Shown here: one piece after another, positions 21,467 to 33,885 of the stretch
How positions within the stretch are numbered: the stretch's first letter is position 1
Layout of the letters: each line of letters begins with the position of its first letter
Assembly (NCBI GenBank): GCA_037127255.1
Contig: JBANSL010000009.1
Span: forward strand, 17,249,975 to 17,313,974
DNA: 64,000 nt
Origin: Persicaria tinctoria
Lineage: Eukaryota; Streptophyta; Magnoliopsida; Caryophyllales; Polygonaceae
Direction: 5' to 3'
Notes under the pieces: generated by a model
What the model saw: the letters and a program-made list of their open reading frames with translations, nothing else
Databases searched by the model: none
What the model was told of the DNA's origin: nothing
Program-made: the position numbers and the translations under genes

Positions 21467-24400
21467 TCATCCACCTCTAAAAACAAGTCTCGTCCCCGAG
21501 ACTAAAATTAAAACAAGGTAGGGGATGAAGTTGGAATAGGTGAGTCCAAGGATCATTCCATTGATCCCGTAAGTACCTCATAAGTGCCCCTATGAGATTC
21601 TCACAGTACCGTCGTCATGATCATAATATCCCCGATAGGTCGTAGCGAGAGTGTGATATGGGCCCTTACCACATTCTTACCCCAACTTCTCGGTTATATC
21701 ATAACTCGAAAAGCATTACAACATCTCCACTAGGTCTTAGCAAACAGCCTATAAGGGCCCCTATAAAATGCTTGTATCCACTTCGTGGGGCGTCATAATG
21801 CAGGCTCGGGTCGAAAAAGGTCAAAGGGAGTTCTCAGTTCGAAAAGGATTTGTCTCAAAATCATTGAAATTCTCGATCGCGTTCAATTTCCCAAAATCCA
21901 ATTTAGTTCTTTTTTACATCATGCAAAACCCCTTAACCCGATGTTAGTCAAGCAAGTTTCAAATTTCAGGAGGTGGAATCATCCACCTCTAAGGGCTAAT
22001 CCCATATTGCCTTCCTAGGTTCCAATTCCGAATCACATTTCATCAATTTGGTTCTAGCATCCTAGCAATTCCAGTTCACGGCATCATATAACATATAACA
22101 ATCGTATCACGCATTCATAAACAGATCATACTCATGTCAGGGTAGTCACATGCCATAACAGATCTAGCATAGCATCGCACATATTAGAATTCATCGTATC
22201 ATACCACAGGAGTTACACATCATATCAGTCAGATAAGCACATCATACTCCTACTAGCTACCAAGCATCATCAAATTTGGAGGCATCAAGTACCTTTGCAC
22301 ACCAGCATTTCATCAAGTTTAAGTGATTATTATGTTAGTACTAACAACTCACTAGTGTCTACGGCAATACCTAAGAGAATCAACATTGTCTCTAGCACAT
22401 AATTCGCACAACATTCAGCCCCCAAGTAACGCATAACACTAGATCACAAACCCGAGAAAGCATGTCTATAGCTACAGACCACAATAAGACACGATCACTA
22501 CTCATCATCTCTCGCATCAAGATCAACCTCATCTAGGTCTACCAACTCAAATATGATAATAGTTCTATATACCATTGCACTCAGCTTAGCCTACAATCTC
22601 TATAGCCCGAAAAATATCCGCAATTCAAGGCCTACATCCCAAATCAATTACTAGGTATCCCGATTCTCATGTCATCAAGCCATCTAAGAACCAACCCACT
22701 TCGACATCCCGACCTCAAATCCCACTCGACCACCTAAAACCATATCTTAGAGTTTCCAATCGCACAATTCCCTTATTCCGACAAGCTTAACAACTCGACC
22801 TACTACCAAGACTCCCTATAGACACATCCTCACCCTAGGGGTCTTCTACTAGTCACATCCTTACCTTCTAAGAGAAATCCCAAGTCCTCGACTGAACCGC
22901 TATCACACTTGATCTAGACGCTTCTCAACAATCTCGCTTACTCTTCTTAGGTTCTCAATACTCCGTCTGACCATCATCTCCCAAAGAGGCATCTCGAATC
23001 ACTTTTCTAACCTGATCATACTCCTCGCACCACTAACCACTCTCACTACCCATCCACCTCTAAGCACCCAACTCATACTGATCATCTCACACCTGTCACT
23101 CTCGACTAACTCTAGCGCAGAAAACCGTCTAGTGCTAACTCATAACCACGAATCACCGAGTTTCTCATCACCCGCATCTATCCTCAAGGACCAATCACAG
23201 ATTCTACCTACTTGTCCCATGCCGAAACTCACGAACCTGAACCACTCATGACTTCGGACCTACTCTAGATCCTCTTCCTGACGTTTTCTGAACTACCTCA
23301 AGCCACCAATATTATTAGAAATCTCAACGATATCCTTGCCTAGTTATCAACCTTTCCTTGAAGACCTATCTCACATCCTCAAATACCTCAATAGCCACAA
23401 GTACCTCCACCCATAAATCCTAATTCATTCCCTAGGCTAAGCCCTCCAACAAGGCATCTAAAAATCCTTCACTCGCCAATTCTCCAAACACTATCAATTC
23501 TATTTGAATAATCCTCAAGTACTCATCATACGCATATCCCTGATACGAAAACCTAATATCCACGACCGATAATTTCCCAAGCAACCTCATACTACTCTTC
23601 CTTAGCGACTCTGCAACCTCATCCTTTACCAAGACCACTCCCCATCACTGCACATACAACCTAGTCCCAATTCTACGACTCCTTAGACATTCCTTAACCG
23701 ACCATTCTCAACGCCGCCCACAATCCTTTCCTAGCCTATCTAGACATTCTCTCCTGGAACACTAATCCGTTTATCAACACATCCCTTCAAGAATCCCGCT
23801 GATCCGCTCTTAACTTACCTGTCCACCCCTAGGACTACACTACCCGCAACTGCTATTTCCCCACACTAACTCTAATGAATACCTCTACCTCGAAATCTTA
23901 CCACACTAATCCCACTCACTCGGCTCTACCCAAGCTGACGCGTTTTCCCTGCACCTCATCTCACACAACCCATGACCCAACTCGAAGATCTCAACCTACC
24001 TATCACTTCCCGATCTAGCTTATCGAAGAACCTCACGACTCAAGCCCAAGAGGAAAACACCACCACCTAAATAACCCATAACCGAATTACTAGCAGGTCA
24101 GTACACTCAAGTATCAAGATACATCATCGCAAGCACAAGTTAGTCAGGCAATCATTCATTACTAGTTTAACATATTCGTCATCACACATCCAATTATGTC
24201 AATTCTAGGTCTATTGCACAACATTAATTTCGATTAATATAGAAGGATTCACGATTTGAATTAAGAATGCTCTTCTTCGAGTCAGCTGGGGGAATCATGT
24301 TCACGACTGGCGTCTTTGAAGCATATTTACCTTTTTGTCATCGGTGACATCGTCCTTGGAGTCTATGGGCCATGGACCCATCACGGTTCCGTTGCGCCGT

Positions 24401-26220
24401 TCCGGTGCCACTTGGTCGTTAGATCTTCCTTCTGTGTCGACGTTCATCAGGGGATCGCAAGGGTTAGAAGTCACGGGGATAGGGGAGAGACAAGGGAAGA
24501 TGACACACGCCCTCAAGGACTTCAAACATGCACCAGAACTAGGGACGACGAGATCGAAGATAGAATCCCAACCCGCGGATTACAACAATGCCCTTAAGGT
24601 ATTTCATGAGGTTATAATTGTGGCACACAAACACATAACAATCGCGAATATCTCAACAACATTATTCCACACTAGCATGTACCTATCTCAAGGAATAACG
24701 ATCTATGAAACCACAACACGTTCATCTAATCAAATTTTTCATGCGCGCGGAACAAGCAAGTACCCTACCATTTCATTTATCAGTCATGCCTGACATATTA
24801 AGATCATTTATACCTAGACCGACAATGGGCATATGCAACACAAGTTATGCAAGATCTAGCGAGCATCACAGAATATAACATGTATGATTAATCACTCACC
24901 TTAGGTACACACATAAGCAGACCAAGATAATGTGGGATCAATGCAAGCATGTTAAGATGCATTCTAATAATCCTACCACGGGTATAGTCAAGTCATACAG
25001 GGGCGGTGTAGGAGCTATCACATCATATGCACTCATATTCACATAGTAAGACAAGGATGACGTAGTCATACGAGGGCCTATAATGGGGAGGTGTATGTCC
25101 TACATAATACTAGCAACACTCATCAAGCAAGTACACCGTCAAAGAAGGTCCAACTATATCAATTTAGCATGCTAAGACATTCATTTCTCATATTAAACAT
25201 ACAACGAGGGTCGATCACACTATCATGGACCTAATTCATGGGAAGATAATAATCCTAGAACTTTCATACATATGGCACAATTATCTCCTCATAGAAGCAA
25301 CCATGCAAGTTATCAGGCAAGTCATACTAAAATACACCAACATATCATGTCATGAAGTCATAAAGGAGGCTATCATTATAATCAGACATAATTCTCTAAG
25401 GGCAATCACTGACTCATCACCCCATTTCCCGTGGGACACTAGTATGACTCGCTCGGTAGGACACAATGACATTCACGCTGTTCCCGAGAGGGGAGGGTAA
25501 ACTCGTGTTTAGACTCTTGTGGAAGGAAGACATGGTTGACATTTACGAGGATCAAAGGGGTGACTCCATGAGACAAACTCACTCCTAACTCGAAACTACT
25601 TCAGTCATCACTCCCGCTAACATACTCAAGTAACCCTCACAACCGACACGATTTCTGAAGGTAATTAGTTGACCAACCCAAATTTCCCGTGGGAGACACC
25701 AACCTCTAGTACAAGACTCGGTAGAAGCATAGATGGTGGGATACCAGACAGGACTCGAAACGGGGTGAGCGGGTGCTCTTTGACCCTTGCTAACATGCCT
25801 AAATATTTTGGTGTGACGGATGACGAAGTCAGAATCATCAAAGGGTTTGAATTAAGGAAGTTCCATTCCGACAAGACAGGAATTCCAATGACATAAGAAC
25901 GAGGTACTCTCCCGCTATCCCGTTTGCACAGTTATTCAATACATGATTCAAGTCAAGACATACTGATTAGTTCTCTATCTTAAGCAAACAGCACTCAACA
26001 TTTAAGCAATCAACGGGGTTAATATGATCCTCTTCGAGGAGGATCGCCCTTAGGCCCAGTTGGATATAATGCATATAATAATAGAGACGATATATGCCGT
26101 CCTTCGAGGGACGGCTGACCGGAGGGGCAAATACCTCACGGCCTCCTAACCCAAGCTACTCCAACCCTCGGGATCCTTGGAGTCTTCAAACCCTATCTGG
26201 GCCTGAGGGCGATCCTCCTC
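21467..26220 (-). other. Non-coding interior of the LARD-like element
   Basis: The 4.75 kb have only short frames (longest 152 codons, at 24335-24793) and none shows retroviral-type protease, integrase, reverse transcriptase or RNase H motifs on either strand. Many CAT/ATC-rich and CCTC-rich stretches give it a low-complexity look. Blocks near 21480-21780 and 24480-25440 are recognisably shared with the second LARD-like element at 59.3-64.0 kb, so the interior is conserved as sequence though not as protein. Its 5' end on the minus strand (25980-26220) is strongly inverted-repeat-rich. Confidence 0.7.
26036..26220 (-). repeat. 24-bp stem abutting the 5' LTR of the LARD
   Basis: Bases 26036-26059 and 26197-26220 are reverse complements over 24 positions with one mismatch that is a G-T wobble in one transcript sense. 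They enclose 137 bases. The right arm ends exactly where the LTR begins. Inside the loop is a second hairpin at about 26096-26115 (GCCGTCC ... GGACGGC). In the minus-strand transcript this falls right after the 5' LTR, the place where leader RNAs of retroelements carry primer-binding and packaging structures. That role is inferred from position only. No standard tRNA primer-binding match was found here. Confidence 0.75.
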
Positions 26221-28285
26221 TTAGGACCTTGCGCCCCGAGTACAGGTTGAAGGTTTCAAAACTTACTTTAATGTTTTCAAAGGGGGATTTAATACCCAAA
26301 ATCGAAGGGATCGTTGGAATCCCCGGGGAAGTCCCCTGTACCTGTCGTAAGTCTAAGCGTGGAAATCAGAAATCATGCGACTAGCGAAAACAAGTGTAAT
26401 ACAAGAGTGTGCCACGGCAGAGCCGGGTCAAAACGGAGTCTAAAGTGTAAATCCAAAAATATAATCAGAGTCTGGTGAAGTCTATACCCCAGCGCTCACT
26501 CTCCGCCGACAGAATGACCCGCGCAATAAGCAAACAGCACCGATAGAATGAACATAAATAATACCTAAAAAAATTGATATGGGGCGGGATCAGATCGATG
26601 CCCACTTAACTCTGCATCCCAACCATAAGCACACATATACGCTATACCTAATAAAGATGCTTCTAGATGCATGGCGGAATATTAACACACTAACATGCTC
26701 CTAAGATCAAGTACATAATAATAATAAGGCCTTAGCACAGAATACCAAGTGGTATATCCCTCTCCTACCTCCACCCCTTCCGATAGGTGGAGACTGGCCA
26801 GCTCGTGAATGCATTCATTCATAATAGGGCGGCACGCATGCCTAACCCGCTCCACAATAAAGCCCGCAGGCATCTCATAATATAAGGAAGTGCATGACTC
26901 GATTGACTCAGGGTACCCGATGAGGCTGGGCTACCCTATGACCCTAGCAATGACTCTAGTTACTTCACAGATAACGACCGTTCTGTTTACATACGCATAA
27001 AGAAATGGGATGCTCAACGTAGATGCAACCTAGCATGGTACTACATGGCATGCTGATCATGAATGCAACACCTAGTATATCATGCACCTAAAGCAGGGAA
27101 TAGCTCTATTCAATCTGAGTAAGCTCCGAAGAGACTTACCTGGCAGTGCAGAACAGCAAGGCAAGCATTGCGATAGATTAAAGATCACCTAGATATATAT
27201 CAGAACACATATATAAGTCTACGTCTAATCATTCGAGCACTCAAGGCACACATCATTCAATAGAATTAATCACACCGTCATCATCGTTCCATCAAGTTCG
27301 ATCACTCATCATATTTCCACATTCCGTATGCTCATAATATATCATATATCCGCTTGGTCATATATCTCAAAGTTCGTCATATTCATCATAGTTCATAAGG
27401 CCTAATCAGACGATTACATAATTAATCCACACAAATCATGTTATTAGTCAATCAATCATATCATCATGCTAGTTAGTCATTGATCACAAAATCCCCAAGT
27501 TAATCCCAAAACCGCTTCAAAATTCGAATCAACTAGTTAGAAATTCCGATCTTTTAAAAATGCTCACCAAATTCTTTTTTTTGAGTAAATTCGATAATAC
27601 CTTTTTAAATCTCTAAGCCTCATAATGTTTCATTTGTCTTAAATTCCTATGATATTATATCTTTAAATCTTAATGATAATATTTTATACTTTAAACTCAA
27701 ATAATAATATTTAATATTTTAATTACCATTTTCTTATGAATACTTTCATAAAATATTTCTAAAATCCCAACCATTTTCATTTAATAAAATCATCCCTTAA
27801 AATCCCAACTATTTCTATCTCATAAAATCAGCCATTTGAAATTGACAAAACCGACCCCTTTATTTTGTAAAATACCAAATCCGAGCCCTTATTTCATTTT
27901 ACTCAAACCGAGTTCAACTTGTGAAAAAAAAAACCCATCTATTTGAATAAACAACAAGCCCAATCTTTTATTCCATGTAAAGCACAATTGATGGCCCAAA
28001 TAGAAATTAGGCCCAAATGGCCATTCTATTCAATTCCTCCATCTAAACCGAGCTGGGAATTTAGAAAAAGAAGGGGCCCCATGCCATGTGGTTGCCAAGG
28101 TGGAGGCGCGGGGCCCAGTCTCCTTCCTTCAACCCATTTCCCAAAAGCTGATAGAAGGAATACAGAGGAGCCGATGGCGGTTTGCAACGAAGGAAAGGAG
28201 AAGGAGAGAGGGAGGCTCGCCGGCGCCGATTTCGAGCTCCGATCATCCAACCCGACACCAAGCAACAGAGAATCGACAAGAAAGA

Positions 28286-28317
<32 letters not shown>

Positions 28318-29075
28318 CTCACCGAGGGAGTCGTTCGCCGGAAATGGAGCTCGGGGAGGCGGCGTCCGGGTACGTCGAGGCGGAATCTTCAATCGGAAGT
28401 GCTGGGGAGAGACATGGAAGGTCAAAGGCGGAAGCTTTCAAGCTGATAAGAGGTGAAGGAGAGAGAACGAGCAGAATCGAATCTTACCGAAGCGGAACGT
28501 AAAATAGGGAGAGCTCGGGTTGTGCTCGGAGATGCGGATCCGGCCTGCTGATGCTGGTAGAGCTGGAAACGTCAGGGATTGGTGGTGTTGGCTATGCAAA
28601 GGAGGCCAAGAGGGCTGCCTACCTAATTATCCGAGGAGGAGCTTGGACTTGGAAATGGGAAAGAGAGGTCGGGTTTAATTTCTTTCAAACGGGAAGACAG
28701 GGAGAGGAAAAAGGGGGCAAGTGTTTGAAGGATAACAAGAAATGGAGAGTGAAGAAACGTGAGGGGAGGTTGTGTCTCTTTTGAAATCAGAATGGCAGAG
28801 GGGGAAATTGGGTTTTGCAGCTTTGCTTAAGGCATGGGAGCTGCTTTCCAAGGATCAGTTTGACAGCATGCTAAAATGGGGGAGTCAACAAAGGGAGGAA
28901 GGAGGAAGTGTGGGAGATGTTGTGCTCGATTTGGGAATGAAACACAAAGAGGTGAGCTGGAAGTATAGGGGTTGCATGTGAGTCGTAATGGGGAGAGAAG
29001 GGAGTGGTCTCAAGGATAATTCAAAGTTTACCAAAAATAGTAATAATAATAATAATAATAATTGGATAATATATT

Positions 29076-29118
<43 letters not shown>

Positions 29119-29421
29119 GTAATAATAATAATAATAAATTCTGAACCCTCTCTCTCGACCTTATCGCGACTCGATCGAATCAATGTTTCAAAATCACGAG
29201 AATACGGACATCTGAAGTTAATTTCAATCCCGAGGTGAAAGGACAGAATTGTCCTTCAAGAGTTCAAAATTGGGCAGGAATTCGCTTTAAGAGTCTCAAA
29301 TTCGATTTATTAAATTCAGGACGAGTTTCCTTTGAGATATCCGAATTAAATCCGTTTTAAATTTCATTTTTAAATTTTCTTTTTTCCGAAAATTAGGATT
29401 TAAGAAATCCGAGCCTTCACA
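26221..29421 (-). repeat. 5' LTR of the LARD-like element
   Basis: Near-identical to 18249-21466 at an offset of about 7.97 kb. Differences I noted include shorter (GA)n, a TAA tract lacking the TAG run of the other copy, and about 18 single-base changes, mostly transitions. The minus-strand start is TGTGAAGG at 29421. Sequence to the right (29422 on) is unrelated gene-like DNA. Confidence 0.85.
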
Positions 29422-29461
29422 GAAGAAACGCTTGTTTTCTCTCTCTTTCTCCTCTCTATCC

Positions 29462-29629
29462 ATGGAGACCCAGATACCCGAGATTGCAGCGCTACTCGCC
29501 GACGATGAAGCTTGCAACGATGGAGACCATCCTTCCTTCCTTCCAGATCCAATCGATTTTCCAACAGCTGCTCTCGCCTTTGATTCGGCCTTCTCGGAGC
29601 TTGAATTGAGTCGGCGAACTCTTCCATAG
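29462..29629 (+). CDS. Short open frame beside the LARD, 55 aa, unrecognised
   Basis: The ATG at 29462 follows a CT-rich leader resembling a plant 5' UTR and opens a 55-codon acidic frame (METQIPEIAALLADDEACN...) ending in TAG. A GTAAGG donor-like site lies just after, at 29645. A further exon-like segment with AG/GT borders follows at about 29991-30049 (GPGAFEEFATQFEGKKKQ). I do not recognise the protein. It may be the first exon of a damaged gene whose upstream promoter was displaced by the LARD, whose LTR ends only 40 bp before the ATG. Confidence 0.3.
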   Translation: METQIPEIAALLADDEACNDGDHPSFLPDPIDFPTAALAFDSAFSELELSRRTLP

Positions 29630-29639
29630 CCATTCATCC

Positions 29640-31209
29640 AACTCGGTAAGGTTGAAATTGTGTTCAATTTATCAAAATTTCCCCCAATTCATAAGTTTTA
29701 GTGACTGGATTACAATTTAGGGCCTCAATTTAGTACAAAATTAAGTGTTAGGGTTTTTCTTGGTGTTCATCTCCTGAGTATCGAACTACATCCGGCCTCT
29801 CGTGAGTTTCGCTCCATCACCTCCGGCATCTCTTGAGTTTGGTCGGACTGCTGCCGATTTCAGGTTCGGCTCCCTTCCACATTCTATCTCTCTGATGAAT
29901 TTCAATATCCACTTCCACTTTGTCATTTTGCTAATGAATGTCTTTGAACATTACTGAATCTGTGCAAATTTGGCTTGCCTCTCTGGTGCAGACTTGGACC
30001 AGGAGCATTTGAAGAGTTTGCAACTCAATTTGAAGGAAAAAAGAAACAGGTAACAATAGAGTTGTATAATGAATGTGATCGATCGTTGCTGTAAACCTAG
30101 ACATAATTTTTTTAAACTATTGCATAGCAAATTATACAAAAGTTTTATTTTGCAATTTTTTCATAGAACATGAGATTTCACACTGTTTTAGGGAGGCAAA
30201 CAAATTGACTGATAAATTGGGGAACATGAGCCACTTAACTGCAAATCGGAAATTTTCACATCAGGGACTTAGTGTGCTCATCTGTTAAGCTTTTTTTTAG
30301 TTGGATTTTGAGATGTTACTACTATGTGCAGACTATGAAGATCCATTTGATTAGTTGTGGAGACATTCCGAGGATTTGTTAAGTGGATTACAATTGAGAT
30401 TTTTGCCCTTTTGTTATTTGAGGTATCGTTCTTACTTAAAATTCAAAATCATCTTGTTTATTTTCTTTCAATTTGACTCACAGTGTTCTCGTTTCATATA
30501 TTTGTGTTGTGATGCAATTTTTGTTACCTTTTACGTTGATGAGTTGTGGAGATGTGGTTGTGCACTTGTGCATTATTGTAACCTGTGGAGATGTGGTTTC
30601 TAACTATTTTTAAAATTTCTTCAAAAAACTATTTTAATTAATTAATTTATATGATCATTTGAATATTGATTATAGCAACAAAGTGGCTCTTCCTGGGAGT
30701 TACTTTTATGTGTATTATGAACTTTATGCTAGGTATTTATAAAGAGAATGAATGATAGCCTTCGTACTTAGTAGGCTTAATAACAAAAGAAAATGCTCCA
30801 TCGCAGGTTTTATAACTTATCAAACTATACCTTGAAATGCTTAATTTAAAAGAACATTGACTATAAAATATTCAGAAAAGTCAATACAATTAAAGATTGA
30901 GTGTTCAGAAATGAGAATTGTTGAAAATTTAGGAGCCTTTGCCTTTGTTTTTCTCATGAGTTCTACCAATACCTTGTCTGGGCTAAAACGAAGTTTTTGA
31001 TCTGTAGATATTGCACTCATATTCTTAGCTATGATGCTAACTAAATAGAAAGATTTTTTTAAACGGTTATCTGAATATGTTTTCCATGAAAAAAGAGCAT
31101 CTGTTTTAGTTATTGCACTTAAGAGATGCTAGCAAGTATGCATTTTTTAAAGCCTTGCTTACCTTTATTGGCTTGTTTTTAACTTTGTTGTTTGTATTGA
31201 TTGTGCTAG
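29640..31209. other. Intron-like, gene-poor stretch
   Basis: AT-rich sequence with one possible exon (29991-30049). The longer frame 30355-30603 has no motif. It may be intron sequence linking the exon at 29462 with the ubiquitin-conjugating enzyme exon at 31210, but I see no evidence that these belong to one transcript. Confidence 0.3.
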
Positions 31210-31302
31210 ATTGCATTCAAAACAGAAGTTTTTGACCCGAATGTCCACAACACTGGGTATATTTACCTAGACCGGGAGAACCACTTTCTGACGATATCCA
31301 AG
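31210..31302 (+). pseudogene. Ubiquitin-conjugating enzyme (E2) exon fragment, broken
   Basis: The exon-sized segment follows a CTAG acceptor and ends AAG before GT, matching an exon border position known in UBC8/UBC10-type plant genes. It encodes IAFKTEVFDPNVHNTG and then YIYLD and LTISK, clearly the core of an E2 catalytic domain. Two faults show it is dead: the active-site Cys of the usual SICLD segment is Tyr here, and the normally following stretch before LTISK is shortened and altered. Neither the upstream nor the downstream E2 exons were found nearby. Confidence 0.7.
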
Positions 31303-31309
31303 GTTCTGG

Positions 31310-31860
31310 CTTAAAATTCCCTCTTGATTTTGTAATATAAATCTGTTACTATAACTGTGTAAGACCTGTTCTTTGAGTGCCATATTAAGTACTCTGTATT
31401 TTATAATATGCCGTACTTGTTACCTTTACTGAGCCCTTTCAGATGCATCTGAAAGGCTCAGCAGACCCTGTTTTTGTTGATATTGCTAGGATCAATTAGC
31501 TTAGGATGAAAGTAATTGATGAACCTTCCAAGAAAGGTTACCCTCATCTCTACATAACCAAATCCCAACCTAACCCACACGTAGTTGATGAAGCCGTCGT
31601 TGCGTGCCCTCGCCTAGCTTCTACCGACGCTCCATCAGCCGGGAGAGATGTCGCCGAGAGATTAACTGTGTGCTTGGTACCATTGGTACGGGAGGAGGAA
31701 GGAGATGTGAAAATTATAAAAAATCTCCCCATACTTTCTATTTCTATAAATATTGTCTTATTTTAATTGTAAAAATTACAAATTTTTACCCGTAACTTTT
31801 ATTGGGGTTTAAATGCTATAAGGTGCATCTTCAATATTAAGGTCATAAATAATAAATCAA
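31310..31860. other. No supported gene
   Basis: A 31-bp near-palindrome lies at 31430-31460 (TGAGCC ... GGCTCA). The frame 31506-31766 has no recognisable motif and its partner frames on the other strand are equally long, so I do not call it. Confidence 0.35.
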
Positions 31861-31861
31861 A

Positions 31862-32490
31862 TTGCACTTTTTCATTTTATTTATGCACTTTATAATCTTA
31901 AGTGTACACTTCACAATCGTATTCTTGCACTTTATCATTTTAATTATGCACTTTATAATCTTAAATGTGCATTTCATATATTATTCATGCACTCATATTA
32001 TTATTCTTGCACTTTATCATTTTATTTATGCATTTTATAATCTTAATTGTGCACTTCACAATTTTATTCATGCACTTTATATTATTATTCACACGCCATT
32101 TTATTCTTGCACTTTATTATTTTATTTGTCCAACATAATATTATATTTGCACAACTTAAAGTTATATTTGCACAACATAATATTGTATTTGCACTACATA
32201 ATGGTATATATGCATTTTATCATCTTATTTATGCACTTTATTATTTTATTCTTGCACTTTATCATTTTATTTATGCACTTATAATCTTAATTGTGCACTT
32301 CACAATCTTATTCATGCACTTCATATTTTTATTCATACAACATCATTTTATTCTTGCACTTTATCATTTTATTTATGCACTTTATAATCTTAATTGTGCA
32401 CTTCATAATCGTATTCATGTAGTTTGACATTTTATTCTTTCACTTTGTCATTTTATTCTTGCACTTAATCATTTTATTCTTCCACTTATC
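31862..32490. repeat. Degenerate tandem repeat, about 21-bp unit (GCACTTTATCATTTTATTTAT type)
   Basis: A phrase close to GCACTTTATMATYTTATTYA recurs about every 21 bp for some 600 bp. Because the unit is a multiple of three, it generates long artificial frames full of HFIIL repeats (31862-32284, 32047-32427), which I reject as genes. Confidence 0.85.
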
Positions 32491-33050
32491 ATTTTATTTG
32501 CACAACATAATATTATATTTGCACAACATAATATTATATTTGCACACCATAATATTATATTTGCACAACTTAAAGTTATATTCGCACAACATAATATTAT
32601 ATATGTACATCGTAACATTATATTATTAGATATGCACAACATAATGTTACATTTGCAAAACATAGTGTTATATTTGCACAACTTAAAGTTATATTTTGCA
32701 CAATATAATGTTATATTCGCACAACATAATATTATATGTGCACAGCGTAACATTATATTATTAGATATGCACAACATAATGTTACATTTGCAAAACACAG
32801 TGTTATATTTGCACAACTTAAAGTTATATTTGCACAATATAATGTTGTATTCGCACAACATAATATTATATGTGCACAACGTAACATTATATTATTAGAT
32901 ATGCACAATATAATGTTACATTTGCAAAACATAGTGTTATATTTGCACAACTCAAAGTTATATTTGCACAATATAATGTTTTATATGCATTATATCATCT
33001 TATTTGTGCACATTATCATTTTATTATTGCACTTTATAATCTTATTCATG
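32490..33050. repeat. Second 21-bp array (GCACAACATAATATTATATT type) with about 135-bp higher-order period
   Basis: Units resembling TTGCACAACATAATRTTATA run for about 550 bp. They are organised into a higher-order repeat: the phrase TTAGATATGCACAA recurs at 32626, 32761 and 32895, giving a 134-135 bp period. It directly follows, and shares the GCAC anchor with, the preceding 21-bp array, so the two probably descend from one array by local change. Confidence 0.85.
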
Positions 33051-33082
33051 AACGGGAACACAAAAAAAGCAACCATAAATAG

Positions 33083-33155
33083 CTTATGCGGGATTTTGAA
33101 CTCGAACCTTTGTGCATGGGCACATCACTATACCATTTTTTGAGCTAATAGGCTT
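33083..33155 (-). pseudogene. Third tRNA-like sequence, decayed
   Basis: On the minus strand it starts AGCCTATTAGCTCAA like the copies at 548-613 and 871-939 and has a B-box-like GGTTCGAGTTC. The D-arm loop is expanded (AAAAAATGGTATAG) and the T-arm no longer pairs. It is a decayed tRNA-derived pseudogene or SINE head. A further weak B-box-like match lies near 33556-33575. Confidence 0.45.
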
Positions 33156-33159
33156 TTAA

Positions 33160-33880
33160 TGGAAGATGTTGCATTAAAGTATAAAACTGTCATAAAATAG
33201 CGGTCCTTAAAAAAAAATTGGTAGGACACATTATGAAAATGCACATTTACAAATAATAACATTTATTGTATTATTTGTTCACTTTATATTTTGTAATCTC
33301 ATCTTTTTCCCTTTTTAAAATAAAGACAAAAATTGTGATGTAACATTCTTGTTGTATTTTTTTAATATTATAGTTGCACCTAACAATATTATTTCAAATA
33401 AAAATTACGGGCTAAAATCTGTAATTTTCATAATTGAAATAAGGGCAATATTCGTATGAATGGAAAGTTTGGGGGAGGCGTGTGAAATTTACCCCATAAT
33501 TAGGGTCATTTAACCATTTTCCCATTTACTCATAAGTGACGGCTTTTCCAGTGGGGAGAATCGAACTCAGATTGGACTATTCAAGCGGAAGCACGTAGAG
33601 TTGATTACCATCTTGACATGTATTTAGTGCTCTCTTCCCATTTTTATTAATTTTAAACCTTTCACACTAATTGCTGTACAGTATTAAATGTATAGTGCTT
33701 TTTTTTAATATGTAAATGTATTGTGCTTTTATTTCCTCCTGATGGTAATAGACTAATAGCGGAAGTGGCTCTATTTATTTAGATTTTTTACAAACATTAA
33801 TTAAAATTTCATCAAATAATTTTGTTAATTATAGATTACAAAATATTAATATTAATATATATATATATATATATATATCA
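33160..33880. other. AT-rich stretch without a gene
   Basis: No ORF or RNA gene supported. It ends in a short (AT)n run at about 33856-33878 that borders the minisatellite. Confidence 0.4.
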
Positions 33881-33885
33881 CTCTT

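Larger units (their letters stand above)
18249..29421 (-). mobile_element. LARD-like large retrotransposon derivative, 11.2 kb, minus strand
   Basis: Direct repeats of 3.2 kb (18249-21466 and 26221-29421) enclose a 4.75-kb interior. Read on the minus strand each repeat starts TGTRAAGGCTCGGAT, and the interior just before the 3' copy ends in a purine-rich tract (AGAGGTGGATGA), fitting an LTR/PPT arrangement. No gag-pol reading frame is visible in the interior. Long LTRs with a non-coding interior define large retrotransposon derivatives (LARDs), which depend on an autonomous partner. By eye I counted about 18 substitutions plus microsatellite length changes between the LTRs, well under 1%, so insertion was recent. 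Flanks do not share a 5-bp duplication. A second, diverged member begins near 58.7 kb. Confidence 0.8.

Noticed and set aside
31862..32427. Long frames encoding repeated HFIIL residues
   Set aside because: They are produced by a 21-bp tandem repeat, whose unit is a multiple of three; there is no promoter or known domain.
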